From positions 1,163,685 through 1,227,684 of the forward strand of contig NC_052019.1 in NCBI RefSeq assembly GCF_015832195.1: DNA of 64,000 nucleotides, read 5' to 3'. How positions within the stretch are numbered: the stretch's first letter is position 1; every line of letters starts with the position of its first letter. The notes under the pieces were generated by a model, which worked only from the letters and a program-made list of their open reading frames with translations, ran no database searches and had not been told where the DNA came from. Shown here in pieces: positions 1 through 10,267 of the stretch. The position numbers were made by a program, and so were the translations under genes. This DNA comes from Motacilla alba alba (lineage: Eukaryota > Chordata > Aves > Passeriformes > Motacillidae).

Positions 1-232
1 ATAGAAAGGAATGAATAACAAAGTTCTGTGACTCCCAGAGAGTCCGAGAGCTGCTGCCCCCTTGATTGGCCACCAAGCAGAAACATCCCACACTGAGCAA
101 TGGAGGAAGCACCTGCTGCATCCCACAGCAGCAGATCACAAATTGGTTACACTGGAAGATGAGGCCCTTCAGCTTCTCAGGAGAAGGAAATCCTAGCAAA
201 GGGATTTTCATAAAATATTATAGCTACACACA
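1..232 (-). mobile_element. Endogenous retroviral LTR, second unit (cut by window edge)
   Basis: Bases 1-232 repeat bases ~426-653 at about 90-95% identity by eye (shared words include TTCTGTGACTCCCAGAGAG and CTTCAGCTTCTCAGGAGAA). On the minus strand this unit begins TGTGTAGC, the same TGTG start as its partner, immediately downstream of a primer-binding-site-like sequence. It looks like the U3 part of an LTR; its R and U5 would lie left of the window. No coding region is present. Confidence 0.6.
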
Positions 233-239
233 TCTATTG

Positions 240-257
240 CCACGTCTGGGGTCACCA
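240..257 (-). other. Retroviral primer-binding-site-like sequence
   Basis: The minus strand reads TGGTGACCCCAGACGTGG directly after the LTR end. The first ten bases, TGGTGACCCC, match the primer binding site complementary to the 3' end of tRNA-Trp used by avian alpharetroviruses. Only about 8 nt separate it from the start of the next LTR unit, so the internal region of the element is essentially absent. Confidence 0.5.
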
Positions 258-653
258 TTTATTGCCGTGCGTCTTCTGGGGAGTTAGGACTTGGTGAAGT
301 GAAGGAGAGATTTTGACTCCATTTCAGAAGGCTGGTTTATTATATTATGATATATATTAAGAAGATTACACTATAACTGTACTACAAAGAACAGAGAGAA
401 AGATTCATCAGGAGGCGAGACAGGAATAGAAAGGAATGGATAACAAAGTTCTGTGACTCCCAGAGAGTCCGAGAGCTGCTGCCCCCTGGATTGGCCACCA
501 AGCAGAAACATCCCACACTGAGCAATGGAGGAAGCACCTGCTGCATCCCACAGCAGCAGATCACAAACTGTTCACACTTGAAGCTGAGGCCCTTCAGCTT
601 CTCAGGAGAAGAAAATCCCAGCAAAGGGATTTTCATAAAATATCACAACCACA
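258..653 (-). mobile_element. Endogenous retroviral LTR, first unit
   Basis: Read on the minus strand, the unit begins TGTGGTTGTGATATTTTATG at 653. It carries an AATAAA polyadenylation signal in AATATAATAAACCAGCC (331-347) and runs into U5-like sequence ending just before the primer-binding-site-like motif at 240-257. This is the order U3-R-U5. The likely family is a passerine ERV, from remembered resemblance only. The TG start is seen; the exact 3' end (CA near 263) is uncertain. Confidence 0.65.
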
Positions 654-659
654 CGCCCC

Positions 660-1257
660 CCTGCCCCCCAGAAACCCGGAGCGTGCAGGGCTCCGCTCCC
701 GCCTTGCTTCTCCCCGGAGCTGGGATTGCTGTGGAATTTGACCAGCCAACCCCTCCAGCCTCGGCCTTATTTTAGGAGTGGTTTTAAATTACCCGACACG
801 GATTCCTTTTTCCTGGTGGGATTTTCGGGATCTGAGCAAATCAAATAGTCTTTGGAGGAGATGCTGGGCTCCTGCTCGTAAAAGCTCCATCCATCGGAAA
901 GGAAATGAGCAGGTTTTGGGGAGGGCAGGCAGCCAGCAGGGCTGCAGCTACTGCAGCAGGGCCAGAGATGGGATGCAGATGCTGGAGGGGAAGCCATGGA
1001 GAACTCCTTTCTTCCATCCTGGGAAGCTTGGAAGGACCATGGCTGGTGTGGGAATGAAAGGGAGCTCTGAGGCTGGGGGGTTCTGCTGCTGGAAGCACCA
1101 CAAACCATCCTGGGGGAGCTGGACCAGGGGGGAAATCGTGGTGGCCCAGGATCTGTTCCAGTAGGGAAAAAAAAATGGATCCTGAATCAATTTGATGTGG
1201 ATGAATCTAAAGTTTTCCTTCTGCCTGACCTGGTGAGCTCAAAAAGGACGGAGATGG
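660..1257. other. Intronic single-copy sequence
   Basis: GC-rich non-coding sequence between the LTR and the first CR1. Small overlapping open frames exist on both strands, but none shows splice borders or a recognisable peptide. I see no repeat structure. Confidence 0.5.
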
Positions 1258-1745
1258 TGGGATCATGGAATTGGAAGGGTTGGAAAAGTTGCTCAAGATC
1301 TTTAGGTCCAGGCACCACTAAAGCCCCTTCCCAAGTGCCACATCCACAGGGCTTTGAACCCTTCCAGGGATGGAGACTCCACTGCCCCTTTGGGCAGCCC
1401 CTTCCAATTCCTGACCCTCCTTCCCGTGAGGAATATTCCCAATAATCCCCCTGAGCCTCTCCTCTGCTCCTGTCCCTGTTCCCTGGAGCAGAGCCCGACC
1501 CCCCCGGCTGTCCCCTCCTGGCAGGAGCTGTGCAGAGCCACAAGGGCCCCCTGAGCCTCCTTTGCTCCAGGCTGAGCCCCTTCCCAGCTCCCTCGGGAAC
1601 TCTGCAGCCCCTTCCCAGCTCCCTCGGGAACTCTGCAGCCCCTTCCCAGCTCCCTCGGGAACTCTGCAGCCCCTTCCCAGCTCCCTCAGGAACTCTGCAG
1701 CCCCTTCCCAGCTCCCTCATCTGCTCCCCACTGGATTTCTCCTCC
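1258..1745 (-). mobile_element. CR1 LINE 3' fragment with internal tandem expansion
   Basis: The block begins at the CR1 3' end (read in reverse) with GGTTGGAAAAGTTGCTCAAG, continues through AAGTGCCACATCCACAGGG and CCAGGGATGGAGACTCCAC, and reaches the segment corresponding to TTTGCTCCAGGCTGAGCCCC. These are hallmark words of avian CR1 on the minus strand. Confidence 0.8.
1573..1725. repeat. 31 bp tandem repeat inside CR1, about 5 copies
   Basis: A unit starting AGCCCCTTCCCAGCTCCCTC and ending GGAACTCTGC repeats every 31 bp. One later copy has CAGG in place of CGGG. It lies within the CR1 body, so the expansion followed insertion or was present in that CR1 copy. Confidence 0.9.
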
Positions 1746-2600
1746 AGGATGTTTTTTTTACCTTCCCAATCCCCCTTGGAGCTCCTCCTGCTCCTCCGTC
1801 CCCATCCTGCTGGAGACTGGGAGAGCCTCACGTGCTGTTCCTTCCCCGGGGTGAAATTTGTTAAAAATTCCTCGTTTCCATAATTACTCCAAAGGAAGCA
1901 AAGCTCTGGGGTGGGTTAGTGAGATCTCCCACTCCTGGAAGTCCTTTGGGGGCTCTGTCTCCCAGCTGTGGTGTTTTCCCAGCTCTGGGAAAGGTTGTGC
2001 TTCCAGCAGGAGCAGGACTCTGGAAATCAGGCAGGAATTTGTTCCTGAAATGGGGCAGGGATGCAGCAGCAGCTCCCACTGTGGGGAGAGCCTGGATCAA
2101 AAAAATCCCTTTACAGGAACGAGCTTGGAATGAACATTTCCAGCTTTGGGAGCTGCAGAAGGAGATTTTTGGGGAAAAAGGGGTTTATGGCATGGAAATC
2201 TCAGTGATGTGAAGTCTCAGAACCCTGAGCAGCCCTGCTGGATTTCCCTCTGGAATTGGCTGTGTTGGCAGAGACCCGGAGCTGGGAATGTTGGTTTGGG
2301 GGTTTGTGTTGGTTTTTCCAGCTGCCCCAGGGTTTCCAGCCCTTCCCTGCCTGAACTCAGGAGAATTCCCAAAGTCCTCTTCAGCTCCTCGGAGAACTCC
2401 TGATTTTCCACCCTGACGAGCCCCAAAATGCCCTTTGTTCCCCTCTGGGTCCTGCTGGGGCTGGGAAGGGCTGGGCTCTTCCCACTCCAGGGAATCCTCG
2501 GCTTTGCCAAGTGGAAATTTTCCAGCTCTTAGCCCCAGCTGGGTGGGACAATCCAGAAAAAATAGGGAGTTTTTTATCCCAGGTGTATAAAAATATCTTG
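1746..2600. other. Intronic single-copy sequence
   Basis: GC-rich, non-coding by appearance, with no repeats seen apart from common bird-intron words such as TTCCAGCTCTGGGA. Confidence 0.5.
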
Positions 2601-2607
2601 GACCAGG

Positions 2608-3126
2608 CAAGGATCCATCCAGAGGGAGATGAAGATCCCAAAGGAAGTTTTATAAGGATTTCTATAAATATAAATATAAATAAAAATAGAAATATGAATA
2701 TAATAGAATATAAATATAAATATAAATATAAATATAAATATAAATATAAATATAAATATAAATATAAATAATTTTTGGGGGAGAACTCCTGGTAAAGAAT
2801 CCTTTCCTGCTGGGATGTGAAGGAGTTAAAACCTGAATGGAATTTATTTGGTAGGAGAAAGGATCCATCCAGAGGGAGATGAAGATCCCAAAGGAAGATT
2901 TAAGATTTATAAGGATTTCCATAAATATAGATATAGATATAGATATAGATATAGATATAGATATAAATATAATATGAATATAAAGATTATAAATATAAAT
3001 ATAAATATAAACATAAATATAAATATAAATATAAAGATAAATAATTTTTTAGGGAGATCTCCTGGTAAAGAATCCTTCCCTGCTGGGATATGAAGGAGTG
3101 AAAACCTGAATGGAATTTATTTGGTG
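2608..3126. repeat. Two tandem copies of a ~250-265 bp block containing TATAAA-type microsatellite
   Basis: Both copies start AAGGATCCATCCAGAGGGAG (2608 and 2859), pass through an A/T microsatellite, and end with AATCCTT, a TGCTGGGAT segment and ACCTGAATGGAATTTATTTG. In copy 1 the core is (TATAAA)n at ~2660-2770. In copy 2 it begins as (TATAGA)n at ~2922-2965 and returns to (TATAAA)n to ~3045, so the core has diverged since duplication. Confidence 0.9.
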
Positions 3127-3430
3127 ATAGGGAAGGGAATTAATTCCTCCCTCACTGAGGTGAAAACTGGAGTTTCCCAAACTGGATCCGTGAAAACTCC
3201 GGCATTTTGGGGCTTCCATGCCTCAGAATTAATTCCTTCTCTGCAGTGGCAAAGAGGAAGCTCCCTGGATCCGTCCCGCAGCGGCAGTGGCTGTGAACTC
3301 AGCCATAAACAGCTTTTCCATGGAAGGGCGGCCGTGGGCAGGGATGGTGTTTATGGACGGTTTGTTTTGGTGGGAAGAGCATTGTCCTGATTTATGGCCT
3401 GTGCTTTGTGCTTTCCCAACATTCCCGCAG

Positions 3431-3478
3431 AACCAAGTGACAGACACCAACCGGAAGCTGCAGAACGAAGGCAAAGAA
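3431..3478 (+). CDS. EXOC6B: EXOC6B coding exon a (partial gene, internal exon)
   Basis: This 48 nt exon encodes 16 residues beginning NQVTDTNRKLQ and ending EGKE. It is preceded by a pyrimidine-rich acceptor ending CCGCAG and followed by the donor GTAAGT. It starts and ends in phase 0. I recognise the peptide as the N-terminal helical region of the Sec15 exocyst subunit. The form with EGKE matches the EXOC6B paralogue; EXOC6 has a more divergent stretch here. EXOC6B belongs to the octameric exocyst, which tethers secretory vesicles to the plasma membrane before SNARE fusion; Sec15 proteins link the complex to Rab GTPases through their C-terminal part, which is not in this window. The exons encoding the first ~93 residues are not found in bases 1-3430, so they lie upstream. 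The assignment rests on remembered family sequence, not on a search. Confidence 0.93.
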
Positions 3479-3534
3479 GTAAGTGATGGATGCAGTCCTG
3501 GAATTACAGCCCGGGCTGCTGTGGGAGGGAGGAT

Positions 3535-5947
3535 TCCCGGTCCAGCCTGGCCTTGCATCCTTGGTTTTCCCTTTTCCACACCCCCAGGGTTTCTCCTGGA
3601 GTCTGAACACTGAATAATCCCTGTTAACTTTGGGATGTGAGAATTCCCTCCTTGCATCCTTGGTTTTCCCTTTTCCACATCCCCAGGGTTTCTCTTGGAG
3701 TCTGAACACTGAATAATCCCTGTTAACTTTGGGATGTGAGAATTCCCTCCTTGCATCCTTGGTTTTCCCTTTTCCACATCCCCAAGATTTTCTCCTGGAG
3801 CCTCAGCCCTGAAAGTTACCTTTGGGATGTGAGAATTCCCTGTCCAACCTGGCTTTGTGTCCTTGTTTATTCCCTTTTCCACATCCTCAAGATTTTCTCT
3901 GGAGTCTGAGCACTGAATAATCCCTGTTAGCTTTGGGATGTGAGAATTCCCTGTCCAACCTGGCCTTGTATCCCTGTTTTCCTTTTTCCACATCCCAGTT
4001 TTTTTTCTTGGAGCCTCAGTCCTGAGAAATCCCTGTTACTTTTGGGATGTGAGAATTCCCTCCTTGCATCATTGGTTTTCCCTTTTCCCCATCCTCAGGA
4101 TTTTCTCCTGGAGCCTCAGCCCTGAGAAATCCCTGTTAACTTTGGGATGTGAGAATTCCCTGTCCGACCTGGCTTTGTGTCCTTGTTTTTTCCCTTTTCC
4201 ACATCCTCAAGATTTTCTCTGGAGTCTGAGCACTGAGTAATCCTTGTTAACTTTGGGATGTGAGGATTCCCTGTCCAGCCTGGCCTTGTATCCCTGTTTT
4301 CCCCTTTTCCCCATCCCCAGGATTTTCTCCAGGACCCTCATGAAATCCCTGTTAACTTTGGGATGTGAGAATTCCCTCCTTGTGTCCCTGTTTTCCCCTT
4401 TTCCCCATCCCCAGCACGTTCTCCTGGAGCCTCATGAAATTCCCTTCAATTTTGGGATGTGAGAATTCCCTGTCCAGCCTGGCCTTGTGTCCCTGTTTTC
4501 CTTCTTCCACATCCCAGGATTTTCTCTGGAGCCTCAGCCCTGAGAAATCCCTGTTGGCTTTGGTATGTGAGAATTCCCTCCTTGTGTCCCTGTTTTCCCC
4601 TTTTCCCCATCCCCAGCATGTTCTCCTGGAGTCTCATTAAATCGTTGTTAGCTTTGGGATGTGAGAATTCCCTTTTTGTATCCTTGGTTTTCCCTTTTCC
4701 CCATCCCCAGCACGTTCTCCTGGAGCCTCATGAAATCCCTGTTAACTTTGGGATGTGAGGATTCCCTGTCCAGCCTGGCCTTGTATCCCTGTTTTCCCCT
4801 TTTCCCCATCCCCAGGACTTTCTCCTGGGACCTCATGAAATTCCCTTTAACTTTGGGATGAGGAGAATTCCCTCCTTGTGTCCCTGTTTTCCCTTTTCCC
4901 CATCCCCAGGACATTCTCCAGGACCCTCATGAAATCCCTGTTAGCTTTGGGATGTGAGAATTCCCTCCTTGTGTCCCTGTTTTCCCTTTTCCCCATCCCC
5001 AGGACCTTCTCCTGGAACCTCATGAAATCCCTGTTAACTTTGGGATGAGGAGAATTCCCTGTTCAGCCTGGCCTTGTGTCCCTGTTTTCCTCTTTTCCCC
5101 ATCCCCAGCACGTTCTCCTGGAGCCTCATGAAATTCCCTTCAACTTTGGGATGAGGAGAATTCCCTCCTTGTGTCCCTGTTTTCCCCTTTTCCCCATCCC
5201 CAGCATGTTCTCCTGGAGTCTCATTAAATCGTTGTTAGCTTTGGGATGTGAGAATTCCCTTTTTGTATCCTTGGTTTTCCCTTTTCCCCATCCCCAGCAC
5301 GTTCTCCTGGAGCCTCATGAAATCCCTGTTAACTTTGGGATGTGAGGATTCCCTGTCCAGCCTGGCCTTGTATCCCTGTTTTCCCCTTTTCCCCATCCCC
5401 AGGATTTTCTCCAGGACCCTCATGAAATCCCTGTTAACTTTGGGATGTGAGAATTCCCTCCTTGTGTCCCTGTTTTCCCCTTTTCCCCATCCCCAGCACG
5501 TTCTCCTGGAGCCTCATGAAATTCCCTTCAATTTTGGGATGTGAGGATTCCCTGTCCAGCCTGGCCTTGTGTCCCTGTTTTCCCCTTTTCCCCATCCCCA
5601 GCACGTTCTCCTGGAGCCTCATGAAATTCCCTTTAACTTTGGGATGAGGAGAATTCCCTCCTTGTGTCCCTGTTTTCCCCTTTTCCCCATCCTCAGGGTA
5701 TTCTCCTGGAGCCTCATGAAATTCCCTTTAACTTTGGGATGTGAGGATTCCCTGTCCAGCCTGGCCTTGTGTCCCTTTTTCCCCCTTTTCCCCATCCCCA
5801 GGATTTTCTCCAGGACCCTCATGAAATCCCTGTTGGCTTTGGGATGTGAGAATTCCCTCCTTGTGTCCCTGTTTTCCCTTTTCCCCATCCCCAGCACGTT
5901 CTCCTGGAGCCTCATGAAATTCCCTTTAACTTTGGGATGTGAGAATG
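3535..5947 (+). repeat. ~100 bp intronic satellite, about 24 monomers, with splice-site-like motifs
   Basis: Monomers of about 92-112 bp each contain TTTGGGATGTGAGAATTCCC followed by a pyrimidine tract such as TTCCCCTTTTCCCCATCCCC ending in AG, then a CTCCTGGAGCCTCATGAAAT-like segment. I count about 24 copies of the TTTGGGATG word. A higher-order period near 590 bp is visible: roughly 4565-4800 recurs almost unchanged at 5152-5390. The array fills most of the intron between exons a and b and stops ~280 bp before exon b. Confidence 0.92.
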
Positions 5948-6229
5948 CCCCGGCAGCGAGCGGCCGCATCCTGCCCTTAAGAACCAAAAAACTTGGAAGA
6001 GAAGCCTGGAACGGGAAGGGGAAAGAACATTTTGGAGCCCACAGGATGTGCTCCAAGGCTGCTCCCGCGCCCTGTGTGAAATCCTGGGAATTCGGGGAAG
6101 TTCCCCTGGCTGTAGCTGCCCCGACCCCGAGCTCGCCCCTTACGGGAGCAGGCTTTGGGCTGGTGCTGCTCGTGGGATGGAGCCCGGGGCTGTTTGCTGC
6201 TGCTGAGGGAGCTTTTCCCCCTTTTCCAG

Positions 6230-6320
6230 CTGATCCTGGCCATGGAGGAGCTGAGGCAGTGCCGGCTGCAGCAGAGGAACATCTCGGCCACGGTGGATAA
6301 GCTCACCCTGTGCCTCCCTG
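6230..6320 (+). CDS. EXOC6B: EXOC6B coding exon b
   Basis: The exon is 91 nt: 30 codons plus one base. The acceptor is a long pyrimidine tract ending TTTTCCAG and the donor is GTGAGG. The peptide runs LILAMEELRQC, then RLQQRNISATVDKL, then TLCLP; the last base G completes a valine codon with the next exon. The block RLQQRNISATVDKL is characteristic of vertebrate EXOC6B and differs from EXOC6, so it is the best paralogue discriminator here. The methionine in AMEEL is internal, not a start. In the family this region is helical and contributes to the coiled-coil bundle through which Sec15 pairs with Sec10. The intron to the next exon is only 132 nt, which suggests the two are spliced as a tight pair. 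Confidence 0.95.
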
Positions 6321-6452
6321 GTGAGGAACCTCCTCGGTTTTGGAGCTCTTTGGTGGAATTCCGCGTTTTTGGGTTCCTCCCTGGAGCTGGGGGATTCGGG
6401 ATTCCCAGCTGTGTGCTGCTGTCTCTGAGCTGTGTTTCCCTTCTCTCCCCAG

Positions 6453-6498
6453 TGCTGGAGATGTACAGCAAGCTGCGGGAGCAGATGAAATCCAAGAG
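6453..6498 (+). CDS. EXOC6B: EXOC6B coding exon c
   Basis: The exon is 46 nt. It follows an acceptor ending CTCTCCCCAG and precedes the donor GTAAAT. The first two bases complete a valine; it then encodes LEMYSKLREQMKSK and ends with AG, the first two bases of an arginine finished by exon d. LEMYSKL is shared by EXOC6 and EXOC6B; the flanking residues fit EXOC6B. The donor departs from GTAAGT at +5 and looks moderate in strength. The downstream intron is 5.8 kb and carries a CR1, an A/T island and an expanded LTR. Confidence 0.93.
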
Positions 6499-7887
6499 GT
6501 AAATCTGGGCTGAGCTGGGCTTTTGGGGGAAAGGTCCAAGGAGTTGCTTGGTGCCGGGTAATTTGAGGAGAATGTCAGCAGTTCCAAACCGGCTTTTCCA
6601 GGTTAAGTTTCCTGGGTTTTGGCTGCTTTTCCTCACAGTCCTGCTCCTCCTCCTGTGGTTCAGCTGAGGTTCAGCAGGTTCAGATTTTGGGAATTAAGGT
6701 GGATGCTCCTTGGTTTTTATGGCAGCTCAATGTTGTGCAAGGAACCAAGGCGTGTTACCAACTCAGTTTTATCCCATGAATGCCATCAAAGGAATCTTAA
6801 TCCAGTCTGAGAGATCCCAGGGAATGAGGGGGGAATGCAAAGAGCTGGAAACATCGGGGGGGTGGGAGCTGGGGAGAAAACTTCTGCTGTAGAAATAATT
6901 CCTCAAGACGTGGTGCCTCCGCAGTGCTGGGCCATAAATCCAGGAGTTTCCCCAGCCTGCAGCTGCTGGGATGCTGAGGGATGAAAATCTGGGATATTCA
7001 CAGGAATCCTGGTTAGTTGGGGCAGCAGGGAGTGGTTTTGGAGCCCTGGGGTGGCAAACTGGGCGTGGAGCAGCTGCTGAAGGGGAAGAGGTGCCTGCAG
7101 CTGGGTGCCAGGCTGGAGCAGCGACCCCACCCCTGCTCCGGGATCCCGAGGAGCTCCTGGCTCTTCCCAGGCCACTCCAGGGCAGGGATGGGCTCTCCAG
7201 ATGTCCTTTTGGGGCTGCTCTGCTGGCAGCAGATGTGGGCTGAGAGCTGGAGCTGATCCCTGGGAATTCCTGCAGGGAATCCACCAGCTCCCCGTGCCCT
7301 CCTGGGCAGCATTTCCAGGGGCTGCAGCTGGGAATTGCTTCCCTTTTCCCCCTCCATTATTTGGATTGGTTCATTTAGAAGCAAACCCACACTGAAATCC
7401 ACATTTCAGGAATACTGGGAGCCCTGGCTGGTGCTTTTCCCTGGTGTTTTTGGTCTGGATTTGATGGCTGCATTCAGCAGGCACAGCACAGATATTCCAA
7501 TTTTCATCTGCTCCGGGTGTCGCTTGGATCACTTCAGGAGGGGCAGCTTTGGGATTAGTCTGGTTGGTGTTTGGGGGAATGAACTGCACAGACAGGAGGA
7601 ATTTGGGGATGTTTCTAAAGCAGCTCAGGCTGTTTCCAAATGGAGAATCCATGGCCAGGAGCTGGAGGTGGAGCTGATCAGGGGTGATCAGGGTGAAGAG
7701 GGGGAATTTTTCTCTGAAGTGGCCAGAATTTAAGGAAGGGACAGAAAAGCTTTTTTTGCCACGGCTGTGTGGAAAATGGTGGAAAACCCCAAAATTTCTG
7801 GAGGGATCTGGAGGCTCTGGAGGGATCAGACCTTCTTATTTACCCCTGGCTCTGTGTGGTCTCCAAACAGTGAGAAATGGAATAATA
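6499..7887. other. Intronic single-copy sequence after exon c
   Basis: Non-coding intron between the exon c donor and the first CR1 of this intron. Frames on both strands up to ~170 codons show no recognisable peptide and no repeats. I see no regulatory motif I would defend. Confidence 0.5.
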
Positions 7888-8160
7888 AAATCCTGGAATG
7901 GTTTGGGATGGAGGAGACCCCAAAGATCACCCAACCGCACAACTCCCACACCCCAGGGTGCTCCGGCCTGGCCTTGGGCACTGCCAGGGATCCAGGGGCA
8001 GCCCCAGCTGCTCTGGGAATTCCAGCCCAGCCCCTGCCCACCCTCCCAGCCAGCAATTCCTTGCCCAGATCCCAGCCCAATCTCCCCTTTCCCAGTGGCA
8101 GCCATTCCCTGCCTCCTGTCCCTCTGTCCCTTGTCCCCAGTCCCTCTGCAGGTCCCTTGT
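7888..8160 (-). mobile_element. CR1 LINE 3' fragment
   Basis: Starts with TCCTGGAATGGTTTGGGATG, then CCTGGCCTTGGGCACTGCCA, CAGCTGCTCTGGGAATTCCA and CCTGTCCCTCTGTCCCTTGT. This order is the reverse complement of the avian CR1 3' end. Confidence 0.85.
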
Positions 8161-8764
8161 AGACCTGGATGCTCCATGAGAAAGCTCAGGAATTCTCTGG
8201 GAATGTTCATCCTGCTGGGAGCTGAGAAATCCCCAGCAGGAACAGGAAAATCACCCCGAAAGGCCCCCCTGGCCCTGGATTTTACCCAGATCCTGCTTTT
8301 CCCCTCAGCTCCGGGCATGCGGAGCTGGGACAGAGCTCAGCTCCTCTCCGGGAGCTGCTCCCAAAAAAAACTGCCAAAATTAAAGACTAGAACTAAAACG
8401 GGGGGGTTTGGGGGAGGAATGGGAGCTGAGGATCCCCTGGAATATCAGCCCCAGGGGGTGTTTGTCCCTCGGGGTCACTGCCAGGGCTCTCTCCAGAGGC
8501 TGGGTTTCAGCACACCTTGGTCACACCTTGTGGGGAGCAGGACAGGTCCTGGAAAAATCCCTGGAGCTCAGGCAGGAATTGTTCTGAGTGGGAGTACAAA
8601 GGGCAGGGGTTTTCTGTGCTGCTCATTTCTTTTGCATGGCCAAAAAACTGTTTCTACCCCGAAATTCCAGCTGGAAGTGCCCAGGATTACCCACGGATGT
8701 GTCAGCTAAAATTCCCTTAATCCTTCCTCAAAGTGACTGACGTGAGGCTTATTGATCAGAAATA

Positions 8765-9250
8765 TGTTTATTTGAGATTATATATATCTGCAATCATATA
8801 TACAATATGTAATAATATAATATAATATAATATAATATAATATAATATAATATATTTATAATATTTAATTATATATTATTATAGATAATATATAATATAT
8901 AATATATAATATATACTTATATAATATTAATATTAATACTATATAATTATAGAATAGTATATATAATATTAATATTATAACATATTATATAATAATTATA
9001 TATTATTATATTATATATATTATTAAATACATATAATTATATATAATATTTAATTATATAACAATATTTAATTATATAATATATACAATATATAATATTT
9101 AACATATCAAATTATTTATATTAATCATTAATATAGAAGGAAATAAATGTAAAATTAAACTATATAATAATATAGCCAACGATTAAATTATTAGATAAAT
9201 TTACAATATTGATAACATATAAAATATTTATTATCTATGATTTTATTTTG
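8765..9250. repeat. Nearly pure A/T island with TAATA and TATA microsatellites
   Basis: About 490 bp almost without G or C, including a clean (TATAA)n run at ~8815-8853 and many ATATAATATT palindromes. It lies between GC-rich intron segments and contains no gene. Confidence 0.9.
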
Positions 9251-9690
9251 TTTTTAAACCCTGGTAACGCTTCCTGGGTGGTTCCTTTGAAATTGTTTTT
9301 CCCTTTGGCCAGAGCTGAGCTCAGGGCAGGAGGATGGTCCTGACTCTGTGGTGGTTCCACGTTCCAGTGAATGGCAAATCCTACAGATTCCCACGTTCCA
9401 AAGGGAAACCATGGGAGGGCATTTGGGAAAAATGAATTTCCCAGCTCGGTTTTCCATCTGGAGTCTGAAATTTGCTTTTATGCAGAAAAGGAGGATCAAA
9501 CTGAATTGGGCATGGCCAAAAATCCAGAGGAGTTCTTTGTCCATGGGATTGCTGCATTTTTAAAGGTGCAAAATACTCATTTTGGGATGGAGAAGCCCAA
9601 CCCTTGAGTCCATGACCTTCTCCGTGTTGGAACATGGTGTGGAACTCCTCTGTGGCTGGAGTTTTCACTTCTTTTTCTTGGGGTTAGATG
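9251..9690. other. Intronic single-copy sequence
   Basis: Ordinary intron between the A/T island and the dispersed repeat at 9.7 kb. No exon-like peptide or repeat seen. Confidence 0.4.
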
Positions 9691-10265
9691 TGTGAGATGG
9701 CATTTTCCGTTTGGACGTGGATGTTTGTTAGATTTTGTTATGTTTCAGGCTCTTAACTGTGAGTTTTATGGTGCTGGATGTCAACAAACTGAAAAATGGA
9801 GTTGCAGCTCTCCCTCTGCAAGGTCTTTCAAGGATAAACTCTTTAATTAAGAAATGAAATTATTTTTACTTTTAACTCAATAATTAACTACTTGTGGTTT
9901 GTAATGAGGACTTTTTCTTTAATTACACAATACTACTTAAACTCATGAAGAAGAAGGTGAAGAAGGACCAGCTTTTGCTTTAAAAAATTTATCTTGTTTT
10001 ATATAAACTATATTTATATATATTTATATTTTTAAATAAAAATATTTTATTTTTATATATTTTATTTATATTTTTATATTACTGCATTCCAAAACTTTAA
10101 ATTCTGAGTTTTTCTACTGCGTGGTATTACACACCTCTATTTAAACTACACACTTAGAATCTTAATTTTGTTATTTAACTTTGGAAGGTTTTTTAGCAGC
10201 CTCGGGTTCAACTTAGTGTTTTCTTGGGGTCAGTGCCTGTCAGCTCAGAAAGCCTGACATTCTCA
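9690..10265. mobile_element. Unclassified ~570 bp dispersed AT-rich repeat, copy 1
   Basis: Homologous along its length with 36246-36821: shared ordered words include GAGATGGCATTTT, GTGAGTTTTA, CTTTAATTAAGA / ATTTAATTAAGA, GAAGAAGAAGG, AAAACTTTAA and a TCAGTGCCTGT / TCTGTGCCTTT end. This copy also holds a TATTTATATA-rich stretch at ~10005-10080 not present in the other. The class is not certain; it may be an LTR or a non-autonomous element. Confidence 0.6.
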
Positions 10266-10267
10266 GT

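Noticed and set aside
6240..6320. ATG in exon b (MEELRQ) as a translation start
   Set aside because: The codons before it are in frame, preceded by a good acceptor, and match the EXOC6B peptide continuous with exon a.
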